Positions 1-5,516 of a stretch of DNA of 8,303 bases are shown one piece after another (position 1 is the stretch's first letter; each line of letters begins with the position of its first letter). Origin of the DNA: Tidjanibacter sp. (GTDB lineage Bacteria > Bacteroidota > Bacteroidia > Bacteroidales > Rikenellaceae); NCBI GenBank assembly GCA_017379955.1, contig JAFNVE010000044.1, forward strand, positions 1 through 8,303, given 5' to 3'. The translations under genes and the position numbers were made by a program. A model generated the notes under the pieces. It did not search any database. It was not told the DNA's origin and saw only the letters and a program-made list of their open reading frames with translations.

Positions 1-205
1 CACCATTATAATTATTATCATTAATAGGAGAATGCGACTCATAGATAGTAGATAACGACTCCTCGTAGAATCTGATATCCCCTAACAGAGTTATCACAAA
101 ATGAATAAAAATAGCCAGAACAAGAGCAAACAATAAATAACTTGTAAAGTCTTTGACTTTCTTTGTAAAGTCTTTGTCTTTTTGACTCATCATTTTTTTT
201 GCCAT
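1..205 (-). CDS. Partial small membrane protein, unknown function (3' end beyond window)
   Basis: An open frame runs leftward from an ATG at 203-205 to the window edge, with 68 complete codons and no stop. The product starts MAKKMMSQKDKDFTKKVKDF, a lysine-rich cytoplasmic head. A hydrophobic segment follows at about residues 23-41 (YLLFALVLAIFIHFVITLL) and then a polar stretch rich in Glu, Ser and Asn. This suggests a single-pass protein with its N-terminus inside, and more sequence off the edge. ATGs at codons 5 and 6 are alternative starts. The head contains a 7-residue duplication (KDFT twice), caused by a 14-nt direct repeat at 142-155 and 163-176. The gene lies 77 nt downstream of the acetyltransferase gene on the same strand and could be co-transcribed. 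I do not recognise the family. The frame is probably real, because it stays open across an AT-rich stretch and has a sensible membrane topology. Confidence 0.6.
   Translation of the reverse strand, partial: MAKKMMSQKDKDFTKKVKDFTSYLLFALVLAIFIHFVITLLGDIRFYEESLSTIYESHSPINDNNYNG
142..176. repeat. Short direct repeat (14 nt, 21-nt period) inside the left-edge gene
   Basis: TTGTAAAGTCTTTG occurs at 142-155 and again at 163-176. The 21-nt spacing keeps the reading frame of the minus-strand gene and gives two KDFT motifs seven residues apart. It looks like a small in-frame duplication in the cytoplasmic head of the protein. Confidence 0.85.
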
Positions 206-239
206 AAAGCTAATCTTCAATAATATTTACAACTCTAAC

Positions 240-256
240 TGACTTCTATAAAGTCA
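240..256 (-). terminator. Weak hairpin after the acetyltransferase gene
   Basis: TGACTT (240-245) and AAGTCA (251-256) form a 6-bp stem with a 5-nt loop, 27 nt past the stop codon of the acetyltransferase gene. On the minus strand the stem is followed by GTTAGAGTT, which is a poor T tract. On the plus strand it is followed by TTTT. It may be a weak or partial terminator, so readthrough into the small membrane-protein gene is possible. Confidence 0.25.
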
Positions 257-282
257 TTTTGTGGGTATTTATAAACCTCTGT

Positions 283-1416
283 CTACTCTATCTCCTTATG
301 ATAAGCGCGGCGGCGTTTGTGTTGCTCCTTGTCGAGTGCCTCCCACTGCTGTTGTACCTTCACATTGAGTTCCAACTCGGGATTACTCTCCATACTCTCA
401 ACACCCATACCGATAAAACGGGGCATAAGGTCGTTGATAATCATAGCATTAACGCCCTTATTCTGATAATCAGGATGAACAGCTACCAATAGGAAGTCGA
501 TATTCTTCGGTTTGCTACTGAGGAGTGGTTTGAGGAAATGCACCCAGCCAAATGGGAAGAGTTTGCCACCCGAGCGTTGCAGAGCACGGGTAAACGACGG
601 GAGGGTAATACCCATACCCACCAAATTGTCATCCTTATCGGCAATCAGCGACACGAGTTTCAGATTAACAAGTGGCAGGTAGGCTGCAATATACTGCTCA
701 ATCTGCTTATCGCTCAGCATCGAATAGCCATAAAGCACAGAATAGCAGGTATTTACCAAGTCAAACAAAGGCTTGCCATACTTTTTGACAAGTTGGTTGC
801 GCGACTTCAACTCAACAGAGTGAAGATTGAAGCGTTGAGCGACCAGGTTTGAGATCCTCTCTGTGCGTTCCCAATTCTCCTCGGGCAATTTGAGCAGGTA
901 CTCCACCCAATCGACATCCTTGGTGAAGCCAAGAGTTTCAAGGTGTTTAGGATAGTATGGGTGATTGTAGATGGTTACCATCGTACCTACGCGGTCGAAG
1001 CCCTCGACGAGCATACCCTCAGGATCGAAGTCAGTAAAGCCAAGCGGGCCCTGTATCTCTGTCATACCTCGTTCCTTGCCCCACTGCTCAACGGTATCAA
1101 GCAGGGTGCGAGCCACCTCCAAGTCGTCAATAAAGTCTATCCAGCCAAAGCGGACAACCTTATTGCCCCAAGTCTTGTTGGCCTTATGATTAATAATTGC
1201 CGCCACACGGCCCACAATCTTACCATCGCGGTAGGCGAGGAAGTAGTCAGCCTCGCAAAACTCAAAGGCTGCATTGCGGTCCTTGCGGAGCGTATTGATA
1301 GTATCCCCATACAAATCGGGAACAAAACAAGGGTGACCTTTATAGAGGTCGAGGTTAAACTGTACGAAACTCTTAAGTTGTGCTTTTGTAGTAACCTTAA
1401 CTATTTCTATCGGCAT
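283..1416 (-). CDS. GNAT-like N-acetyltransferase, 377 aa (tandem GNAT fold)
   Basis: Probably a cytoplasmic acyl-CoA-dependent acetyltransferase of a long GNAT-like family found in Bacteroidota. The substrate is unknown. The N-terminal half (about 1-175) has a GNAT-like strand pair (FLAYRDGKIVGRVAAIINHK, 59-78) followed by an IQGPLGFTDFDPEGML stretch (121-136) of the kind seen in this family. The C-terminal half (about 215-370) carries a likelier acetyl-CoA site: LLVAVHPDYQNKGVN (309-323) resembles GNAT motif A (Q/R-x-x-G-x-G/A), with V and N in the last two positions. The tail is strongly basic (KEQHKRRRAYHKE). There is no signal peptide or membrane segment. The ATG at 1416 gives a plausible N-terminus (MPIEIVKV). 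The nearest upstream gene (the peptidase) has its own terminator, so this gene probably has its own promoter. The family call is fairly secure; the reaction is inferred from the fold alone. Confidence 0.85.
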   Translation of the reverse strand: MPIEIVKVTTKAQLKSFVQFNLDLYKGHPCFVPDLYGDTINTLRKDRNAAFEFCEADYFLAYRDGKIVGRVAAIINHKANKTWGNKVVRFGWIDFIDDLEVARTLLDTVEQWGKERGMTEIQGPLGFTDFDPEGMLVEGFDRVGTMVTIYNHPYYPKHLETLGFTKDVDWVEYLLKLPEENWERTERISNLVAQRFNLHSVELKSRNQLVKKYGKPLFDLVNTCYSVLYGYSMLSDKQIEQYIAAYLPLVNLKLVSLIADKDDNLVGMGITLPSFTRALQRSGGKLFPFGWVHFLKPLLSSKPKNIDFLLVAVHPDYQNKGVNAMIINDLMPRFIGMGVESMESNPELELNVKVQQQWEALDKEQHKRRRAYHKEIE

Positions 1417-1447
1417 TAGCAGTAGTTATTTTGGTTATTAATTTGGC

Positions 1448-1478
1448 TAAAATAAACATTTTTATTCAAATCACCAAA
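1448..1478 (-). promoter_or_regulatory. Possible promoter of the acetyltransferase gene
   Basis: On the minus strand TTTG (complement of CAAA, 1475-1478) is followed after 19 nt by TTATTTTA (1448-1455). This approximates the Bacteroidota pattern of TTTG at -33 and TAnnTTTG at -7, with two mismatches in the -7 box. It lies about 30 nt upstream of the start codon and downstream of the peptidase terminator, where a promoter is needed. The region is so AT-rich that chance matches are likely. Confidence 0.3.
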
Positions 1479-1508
1479 TCGGGGTAATGACGGCTTAGAG
1501 TATAAAAG

Positions 1509-1544
1509 AGGCGCAACACTTCATCCAAAGGAAGCATTGCGCCT
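1509..1544 (-). terminator. Rho-independent terminator of the C1 peptidase gene
   Basis: AGGCGCAA (1509-1516) and TTGCGCCT (1537-1544) form a perfect GC-rich 8-bp stem. Inside it CTTC (1519-1522) can pair with GAAG (1531-1534), making a longer interrupted hairpin. On the minus strand the stem starts about 20 nt past the peptidase stop codon and is followed by CTTTTATACT. Position and structure both fit a terminator. Confidence 0.75.
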
Positions 1545-1564
1545 ATAAACATCAATAGTTCAGA

Positions 1565-2686
1565 CTATTTGATACCCAATTTCGACTTGATAGCCTTGGG
1601 AATAGAATCTTTGTGAACGAGAACGAAAATGGTCTTAGCCTTTACATACTCCTCCGAGAGGTAGTGGTAACCTGTGCCATTACGCTCAGTACCCCACGAG
1701 TTTTTGGTCTTGTAGTACTTCACGCCATCCTGGTCGGTAGCGATACCTGTGATGTGCTCCAAGTGATCGTCGGTGGTCGAGAAGTTCTCATAACCCTTCT
1801 GACGGCTCTCCTGAGTAACAGGAATCTCAACGGGTTTAGCAGCCAACATGGTCTGTGCCGAGCCAAGGTTCTCCTTAACATTTACAGCAACGTGGCGCTG
1901 GAAAGCGTAGCCGGGCTCGCTAACATCGCCATCCCAAGCCACGGTGTAGCCGGTGTTGATAGCATTGTCGATAACAGCCATAAACTCATCCAAGGGGAGG
2001 TTATACATCATCTTGTGATCCCAGTTGTCGGGTACCTCCACGGGAATCTGCTCGTAGAAGGGGTGGTGAGTGAAGCTGGTAATCTCTACATAGTCGTTTA
2101 CATCCAAATCGAGGTAGTCATAGAAACTCTCAGCGGTGTACTCCTTGCCCTTGTAGGTAAACTTCTCAGGCACCTCACCGAGGTATGCATCGAGCACGCC
2201 ATCCATAATCTCTGCGGGGATAGGCTTCTTCATATCTACCGAGGTCTGGCTGATGGTGCTAACCCACTTAGCCAAATCGCCGTGCGAGTGGGTAGGCGAA
2301 TCGTAGTTGATACCGTCATAAACCTCCTCGGGCATCCAACCCTTGTTGTCCATAACCCAAAGTACCATATGAGCGATACTACCCTGGCTTACATTACCTT
2401 TGCCACGACGGTAGTAGTTGTCCTGCATACGGCGAATATAGTTGTTGCGAACAATAAACATCTCCGAGAGGTCGAACTCGCCTTTACCCTTGCGCAACAA
2501 CTCCGACTCCATAAACGAAGTGGTAGCAAAGCACCAGCAGGTACCTGTACTTGCCTGATTCTTAACAGATGTTGCGGGATTCTCCTTGACTACGGTGAAT
2601 TTATATTCAAACTCCGAGTCTTGTGCCATTGCATTGCCACCAACAGCAGCTGCAAAGAGCATTGTGAGGATAGATTTTTTAAGCAT
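1565..2686 (-). CDS. Secreted C1B cysteine peptidase, aminopeptidase C / bleomycin-hydrolase-like
   Basis: A papain-superfamily peptidase of the bleomycin hydrolase/PepC group (C1B), which normally removes N-terminal residues from peptides. The N-terminus is a clear signal peptide: K3-K4, a hydrophobic core at 6-16, and an AMA|Q cleavage site after residue 21, so it acts in the periplasm or outside the cell. The catalytic set is readable: Gln44 and Cys50 in NQASTGTCWCFA, His311 in DHLEHITGIA, and Asn329 in KNSWG. An extra Cys (52) follows the catalytic one. At 373 residues it is shorter than the roughly 440-450 of cytosolic PepC/bleomycin hydrolase. It ends GIK, so it lacks the long C-terminal arm that sits in the active site of classical enzymes; whether it is an aminopeptidase or an endopeptidase is open. 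It has its own -7 box upstream and a terminator downstream, so it is likely monocistronic. Confidence 0.92.
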   Translation of the reverse strand: MLKKSILTMLFAAAVGGNAMAQDSEFEYKFTVVKENPATSVKNQASTGTCWCFATTSFMESELLRKGKGEFDLSEMFIVRNNYIRRMQDNYYRRGKGNVSQGSIAHMVLWVMDNKGWMPEEVYDGINYDSPTHSHGDLAKWVSTISQTSVDMKKPIPAEIMDGVLDAYLGEVPEKFTYKGKEYTAESFYDYLDLDVNDYVEITSFTHHPFYEQIPVEVPDNWDHKMMYNLPLDEFMAVIDNAINTGYTVAWDGDVSEPGYAFQRHVAVNVKENLGSAQTMLAAKPVEIPVTQESRQKGYENFSTTDDHLEHITGIATDQDGVKYYKTKNSWGTERNGTGYHYLSEEYVKAKTIFVLVHKDSIPKAIKSKLGIK

Positions 2687-2760
2687 AACTTAATCTATTT
2701 AATTGGTTAGTATTTTGTACATTTTCGGCTACTTGCCACTTAGTGCAAATAGCATTTCCA

Positions 2761-2768
2761 CAAATATA
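2761..2768 (-). promoter_or_regulatory. -7 box of the C1 peptidase promoter
   Basis: Read on the minus strand this is TATATTTG, an exact match to the Bacteroidota -7 consensus TAnnTTTG. It lies about 75 nt upstream of the peptidase start. No good TTTG is present at the -33 position. The 8-bp palindrome ATGCGCAT (2787-2794) sits there instead and could be a regulator site, but that is speculative. Confidence 0.45.
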
Positions 2769-2829
2769 GGCAATAATTCGGTTAATATGCGCATCGGACA
2801 ACTATTTTTTACATAAATTCTCACTTTTG

Positions 2830-3582
2830 TTAATCTTCATCATAGGCATACGCATCTATCGGCAAGTTGTCGTCATAGTGAACAGCAACATGGGCACCAT
2901 CACAGAAAGGCTTATTGGCCGACTCCCCACAGCGGCAGAGCACTACCCTATTTCGCACCTCATACTCCTCGCCATCCACCCCGACAATAGGGATGCCGCC
3001 CCGCACCCATAGACCACCAGAGGCCATCATTGAAGGGTCTTCAATAAGCCCCAACGACGGCTCGTAGTGAGGTTCAAAGGGGCGACCACTCAACCTATCC
3101 CACACGCTGAGCCGCCCACTCGGACAGAGGGAGGCCTGACGGATAGCCAAATCGCGCGAAGTCTGGTCGTCGGAACGCTCCACATTATGCCACACACGCC
3201 CCACAGCATCGCAGAAACGACCAAAGGCGCAGTAGTGTTCATTATCGGAGAGGACGAGCGTTGGTCCCTCGTAACGCTCTGCCTCAGCAAGCAAAGGTGC
3301 ACGCTGCTCGCTCTTCTCTTCACCCCACTCTATCTTTGTATGAGTGCCATCGCAGTAGGGGTTGGCTCGTGAGCGTCCACAGCGACAGAGGGCTGTGGGA
3401 TTGGCGGTAAGAGGATAGACCTCTCCCTGACGGAACGACCAACTATCGCCATCGTTATTGAGGATTATGAATTGCTGAGCAAGCGGCGGCCTTCCATAGA
3501 CGAGGTATGGGCCACGCGGCGTGATGCGCACCTTAAACTGCTCGGGCGCAAGATGAGTTCCTGGTTGAATTTTGCGTGCCAT
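2830..3582 (-). CDS. Triple iron-sulfur protein: CDGSH - divergent 4Fe-4S - CDGSH
   Basis: A cytoplasmic iron-sulfur protein, 250 aa, probably for electron transfer, redox sensing or cluster handling; its partner is unknown. Two full CDGSH (mitoNEET-type 2Fe-2S) motifs are visible. The first has Cys66, Cys68, Cys77 and His81 (CRCG-x-S-x3-P-x-CDGTH). The second has Cys216, Cys218, Cys227 and His231 (ending CDGAH). Each has the 3Cys-1His ligand set. Between them, at about residues 103-165, lies a region like the divergent 4Fe-4S mono-cluster domain: YCAFGRFC (Cys118, Cys124) and SLCPSG (Cys153). I see only three Cys there, so His117 or an outside ligand might complete the cluster. There is no signal peptide or membrane segment. 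The gene stands alone, with the repeat-filled gap upstream and the peptidase gene 143 nt downstream. The start ATG at 3582 lies after an AT-rich leader with no Shine-Dalgarno. Confidence 0.92.
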   Translation of the reverse strand: MARKIQPGTHLAPEQFKVRITPRGPYLVYGRPPLAQQFIILNNDGDSWSFRQGEVYPLTANPTALCRCGRSRANPYCDGTHTKIEWGEEKSEQRAPLLAEAERYEGPTLVLSDNEHYCAFGRFCDAVGRVWHNVERSDDQTSRDLAIRQASLCPSGRLSVWDRLSGRPFEPHYEPSLGLIEDPSMMASGGLWVRGGIPIVGVDGEEYEVRNRVVLCRCGESANKPFCDGAHVAVHYDDNLPIDAYAYDED

Positions 3583-3633
3583 AATCTTATATATTTATAA
3601 GGTAGGCAGTGCAATAATCGTTCCTAGTATAAA

Positions 3634-3714
3634 GAGTTATGGGAGTTATGGGAGTTATGGGAGTTATGGGAGTGATGGGAAGATAGAGAGTTTAGGGAGT
3701 TTAGAGAGTTTAGG
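3634..3714. repeat. Left 9-nt tandem array (GAGTTATGG / GAGTTTAGG units)
   Basis: Nine consecutive 9-nt units: four exact GAGTTATGG (3634-3669), one GAGTGATGG, one diverged GAAGATAGA, then GAGTTTAGG, GAGTTTAGA and GAGTTTAGG. The plus strand of the array contains no C. It is the left arm of an imperfect inverted repeat with the array at 3724-3804, across a 9-nt centre (GAAAGTTCC). Confidence 0.95.
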
Positions 3715-3723
3715 GAAAGTTCC

Positions 3724-3804
3724 TATTACTCCTATTACTCCTATTACTCCTATTGCTCCTATTACTCCTATTACTCCTATTACTCCTATTACTCCTATCC
3801 GCCC
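3724..3804. repeat. Right 9-nt tandem array (TATTACTCC units)
   Basis: Eight consecutive 9-nt units of TATTACTCC (3724-3795), of which one is TATTGCTCC (3751-3759), then a decayed unit TATCCGCCC. The plus strand has almost no G. Compared with the left GGAGTTATG units, each unit offers 7 Watson-Crick pairs, one G-U wobble and one mismatch. Against the GGAGTTTAG units it offers only about 5 plus a wobble, so the outer parts pair best. Confidence 0.95.
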
Positions 3805-3810
3805 TACAAA

Positions 3811-3845
3811 AAAACTGAGAGTAGTTCGATACTACTCTCAGTTTT
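3811..3845 (-). terminator. Perfect 15-bp terminator hairpin ending the symporter operon
   Basis: AAAACTGAGAGTAGT (3811-3825) and its exact reverse complement (3831-3845) flank a 5-nt loop. On the minus strand the stem is followed by a run of seven T, ideal for ending the right-to-left operon. On the plus strand it runs into TTTTAATAT, so it could work both ways. It lies 277 nt past the last operon stop codon, so the transcript would carry both nested palindromes in its 3' tail unless it ends earlier. Confidence 0.85.
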
Positions 3846-3857
3846 AATATAAACCCA

Positions 3858-3992
3858 CTCACATCGAGAAGTCACTATGGCTTAGGAAATTTTGGGCTTC
3901 TCGAAGGGAGGCAAAGCGGAGTTTACTTGAAGTAAATGAGCATTTGACTCACAAGGGAAGTGCAAAATTTACAAGCCAGATGGCTTCGTGAG
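3858..3992. repeat. Nested palindrome element 1 (apical loop TTGAA)
   Basis: The two halves pair in order: CTCAC (3858-3862) with GTGAG (3988-3992), GAAG (3868-3871) with CTTC (3984-3987), TGGCTT (3878-3883) with AAGCCA (3973-3978), AAATTTTG (3887-3894) with CAAAATTT (3963-3970), CTTCTC (3897-3902) with GGGAAG (3955-3960, one G-U), GAG (3908-3910) with CTC (3948-3950), CAAA (3912-3915) with TTTG (3943-3946), and TTTAC (3922-3926) with GTAAA (3932-3936) around the loop TTGAA. This makes one long interrupted hairpin of about 135 nt, related to the element at 3998-4123. Confidence 0.75.
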
Positions 3993-3997
3993 CACCC

Positions 3998-4123
3998 AAA
4001 AAAAGTCGTAGAATTTGGGGAATTTTAGGCGGGCTGGTTTCTGAGGTTGCGCGCATACTTGAAGTATGTAAGCAATCTCGGAAGCCAGCCCAACACCAAA
4101 TTCACCAATTATACGGCTTTTTT
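3998..4123. repeat. Nested palindrome element 2 with a 20-bp stem (apical loop TTGAA)
   Basis: Outer stem: AAAAAAGTCGTA (3999-4010) with TACGGCTTTTTT (4112-4123), one G-U. Next: GAATTTGG (4011-4018) with CCAAATTC (4096-4103). Core: 4031-4050 pairs without interruption with 4072-4091, 20 bp with three G-U pairs. Apex: CATAC (4054-4058) with GTATG (4064-4068) around TTGAA. The right foot overlaps the stop codon of the outer-membrane protein gene. Read on the minus strand the structure ends in a run of seven T, so it may also act as a terminator or an mRNA 3' end protector. Confidence 0.85.
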
Positions 4124-5510
4124 AAAAGAGGTAACCGGTATTAATATAAAACGCCCCATTACCATCCTGCTTGGCCATCTTGCCGATAGGCTTGCCATAC
4201 TCCAAGCAGACGATAAAGTTCTGGTTCATAATAAAGCGGAAGCCAGCACCTACTGTCGAGTGCATCGAATCCTTCTTCTGACCCTTATTCATATAACGCT
4301 CATAGGATGCACGCGCTGCTGCGTAGTCATCTACCGAAGCAAAGTCGGTAATATCGCGCTTAAAGGTCATATCATAGTTCTTGGTCACCATTGCACCATC
4401 GCTAAAGACGTTCAGACCCAGAGCAATATTCTGGTTGAAGAGTGGGAACTGCACAAAACGCCAGCGAAGCTCAGCATTGTAGGCCAACATATCCATACCC
4501 TGCACACGGTTGCGCATCAGACCACGGGTTGTGCGGAAGCCACCCATACCGTCGCGGTCATAACTCTGACCCATAGTGGTAATATAGGGAAGGATGTAGT
4601 ATGGTGCGCTATTGCCAATTGTACCCTCATAGTTCAGGCGGTAGGCAAAGGTCAGTTTATCGTTAGGGATGATGGGGAAATACTGGCGGAGTGTTGCCGA
4701 GTATTTGTAATAAGGAGTTGTGCTACCCAGCCACTTCGGAGCCATAGTGATATGTGCCTCTGCCCAAGTACCGCGCGAGGGAGCGCCCTCTTTATCGCGA
4801 GTATCGTAGAGCAGACCGAGGCGAATCGAGCTACCCAGGCCACCACCTGCCACATCGTCTGAGATAAGACCCCAAGTGCGGTACTGCTCATAGAGGGTGG
4901 GTACATCGTCGGGGAACATCTTATTCTCTGCCTTATTCTTGTTAATCTTCTCGCGGTTGATAGCACCCTGCTTGAAGTAGTTGAGATGATAGCCAGCCTC
5001 CCAGAAGAGTTTGTTATCCCAGATATTACCAATCAGGTCGGCCTTGAAGAGAGCAGCAGTACGGTCCACACGATACATAGGCGAATAGAGATACATATCA
5101 TCACTCGTCTCACCCAACTCTACCAACTCGTGGTCGTAGTAGGACATATAACCGTTAAAGCCATAGAAGTCCATAGCCTTATCGTTGGTCATAGTGAAAC
5201 TTGTCGAGAAACGCATTCCGGGAATCAAGACCTTCGAGTCGTAACTCAGCACATAGAGTTGCGAACCCTTAGTGAAGAACGAAGCCTCCATATACCACTG
5301 CTGGCGAGGATTAGGATAGGTCGAACCATCGCCAAAATCATAAATATTGAGCAGACCACCCATCTGGAAACCCTTATCTGCATCAAATGCAACTGCGGGC
5401 AGAGGGCCGAGGTTGATACCGGTCTTAACAATCTCCTTCTTCTGACCACAGAGCGACACAATAGTCATCGAGGATATAACCAAGAGTGTAAAAAACTTTC
5501 TCATAATCAT
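4122..5510 (-). CDS. Outer-membrane beta-barrel protein, Omp85/BamA-TamA-like without POTRA domains
   Basis: A predicted outer-membrane barrel of the bacterial surface antigen (Omp85) type, 462 aa. A signal peptide is clear: M-R-K, a hydrophobic core at 6-20, and probable cleavage near Cys21-Gly22. The residue before Cys21 is Leu, which argues against a lipobox. Family hallmarks are GGGLGSSIRLGLLYDTRD with APSRG (222-246), and GGFRTTRG followed by RNRVQG (323-338), which resembles the conserved loop-6 (V/L)RG(Y/F) region. Alternating amphipathic strands run to the end and the last residue is Phe (YINTGYLF), the usual barrel-assembly signal. There is no room for POTRA domains before the barrel, unlike BamA or TamA, so a role as the core assembly machine is unlikely. 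It starts 6 nt after the acyltransferase stop, suggesting coupled translation. An ATG two codons in (5504) is an alternative start. Cargo or function is unknown. Confidence 0.85.
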   Translation of the reverse strand: MIMRKFFTLLVISSMTIVSLCGQKKEIVKTGINLGPLPAVAFDADKGFQMGGLLNIYDFGDGSTYPNPRQQWYMEASFFTKGSQLYVLSYDSKVLIPGMRFSTSFTMTNDKAMDFYGFNGYMSYYDHELVELGETSDDMYLYSPMYRVDRTAALFKADLIGNIWDNKLFWEAGYHLNYFKQGAINREKINKNKAENKMFPDDVPTLYEQYRTWGLISDDVAGGGLGSSIRLGLLYDTRDKEGAPSRGTWAEAHITMAPKWLGSTTPYYKYSATLRQYFPIIPNDKLTFAYRLNYEGTIGNSAPYYILPYITTMGQSYDRDGMGGFRTTRGLMRNRVQGMDMLAYNAELRWRFVQFPLFNQNIALGLNVFSDGAMVTKNYDMTFKRDITDFASVDDYAAARASYERYMNKGQKKDSMHSTVGAGFRFIMNQNFIVCLEYGKPIGKMAKQDGNGAFYINTGYLF

Positions 5511-5516
5511 TTACTC

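Larger units (their letters stand above)
3583..4121. other. 539-nt non-coding gap packed with repeats and hairpins
   Basis: No believable gene is present; a plus-strand frame through it only reads the 9-nt repeats as low-complexity SYG and TPI runs. From right to left it holds a nested palindrome touching the outer-membrane protein stop codon, a second nested palindrome, a perfect terminator hairpin, two inverted 9-nt repeat arrays, and about 50 nt of leader before the CDGSH gene. No convincing TTTG/TAnnTTTG promoter was found for the CDGSH gene in that leader. Confidence 0.8.

Noticed and set aside
1613..2710. Plus-strand open frame of 365 codons opposite the C1 peptidase gene
   Set aside because: The opposite strand carries a signal peptide and a full catalytic set, while the plus-strand product shows no domain.
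3634..3804. CRISPR array
   Set aside because: The repeats are 9 nt, directly adjacent and without spacers, and no cas genes are present.
3572..3847. Plus-strand frame encoding SYG and TPI repeats
   Set aside because: It is created by the 9-nt tandem arrays, whose unit length is divisible by three, and by the terminator. The product is low complexity, with no signal or conserved domain.
3858..4123. Insertion sequence remnant
   Set aside because: No transposase fragment, terminal inverted repeat pair with target duplication, or coding remnant is visible. The structure is better described as paired palindromic elements.
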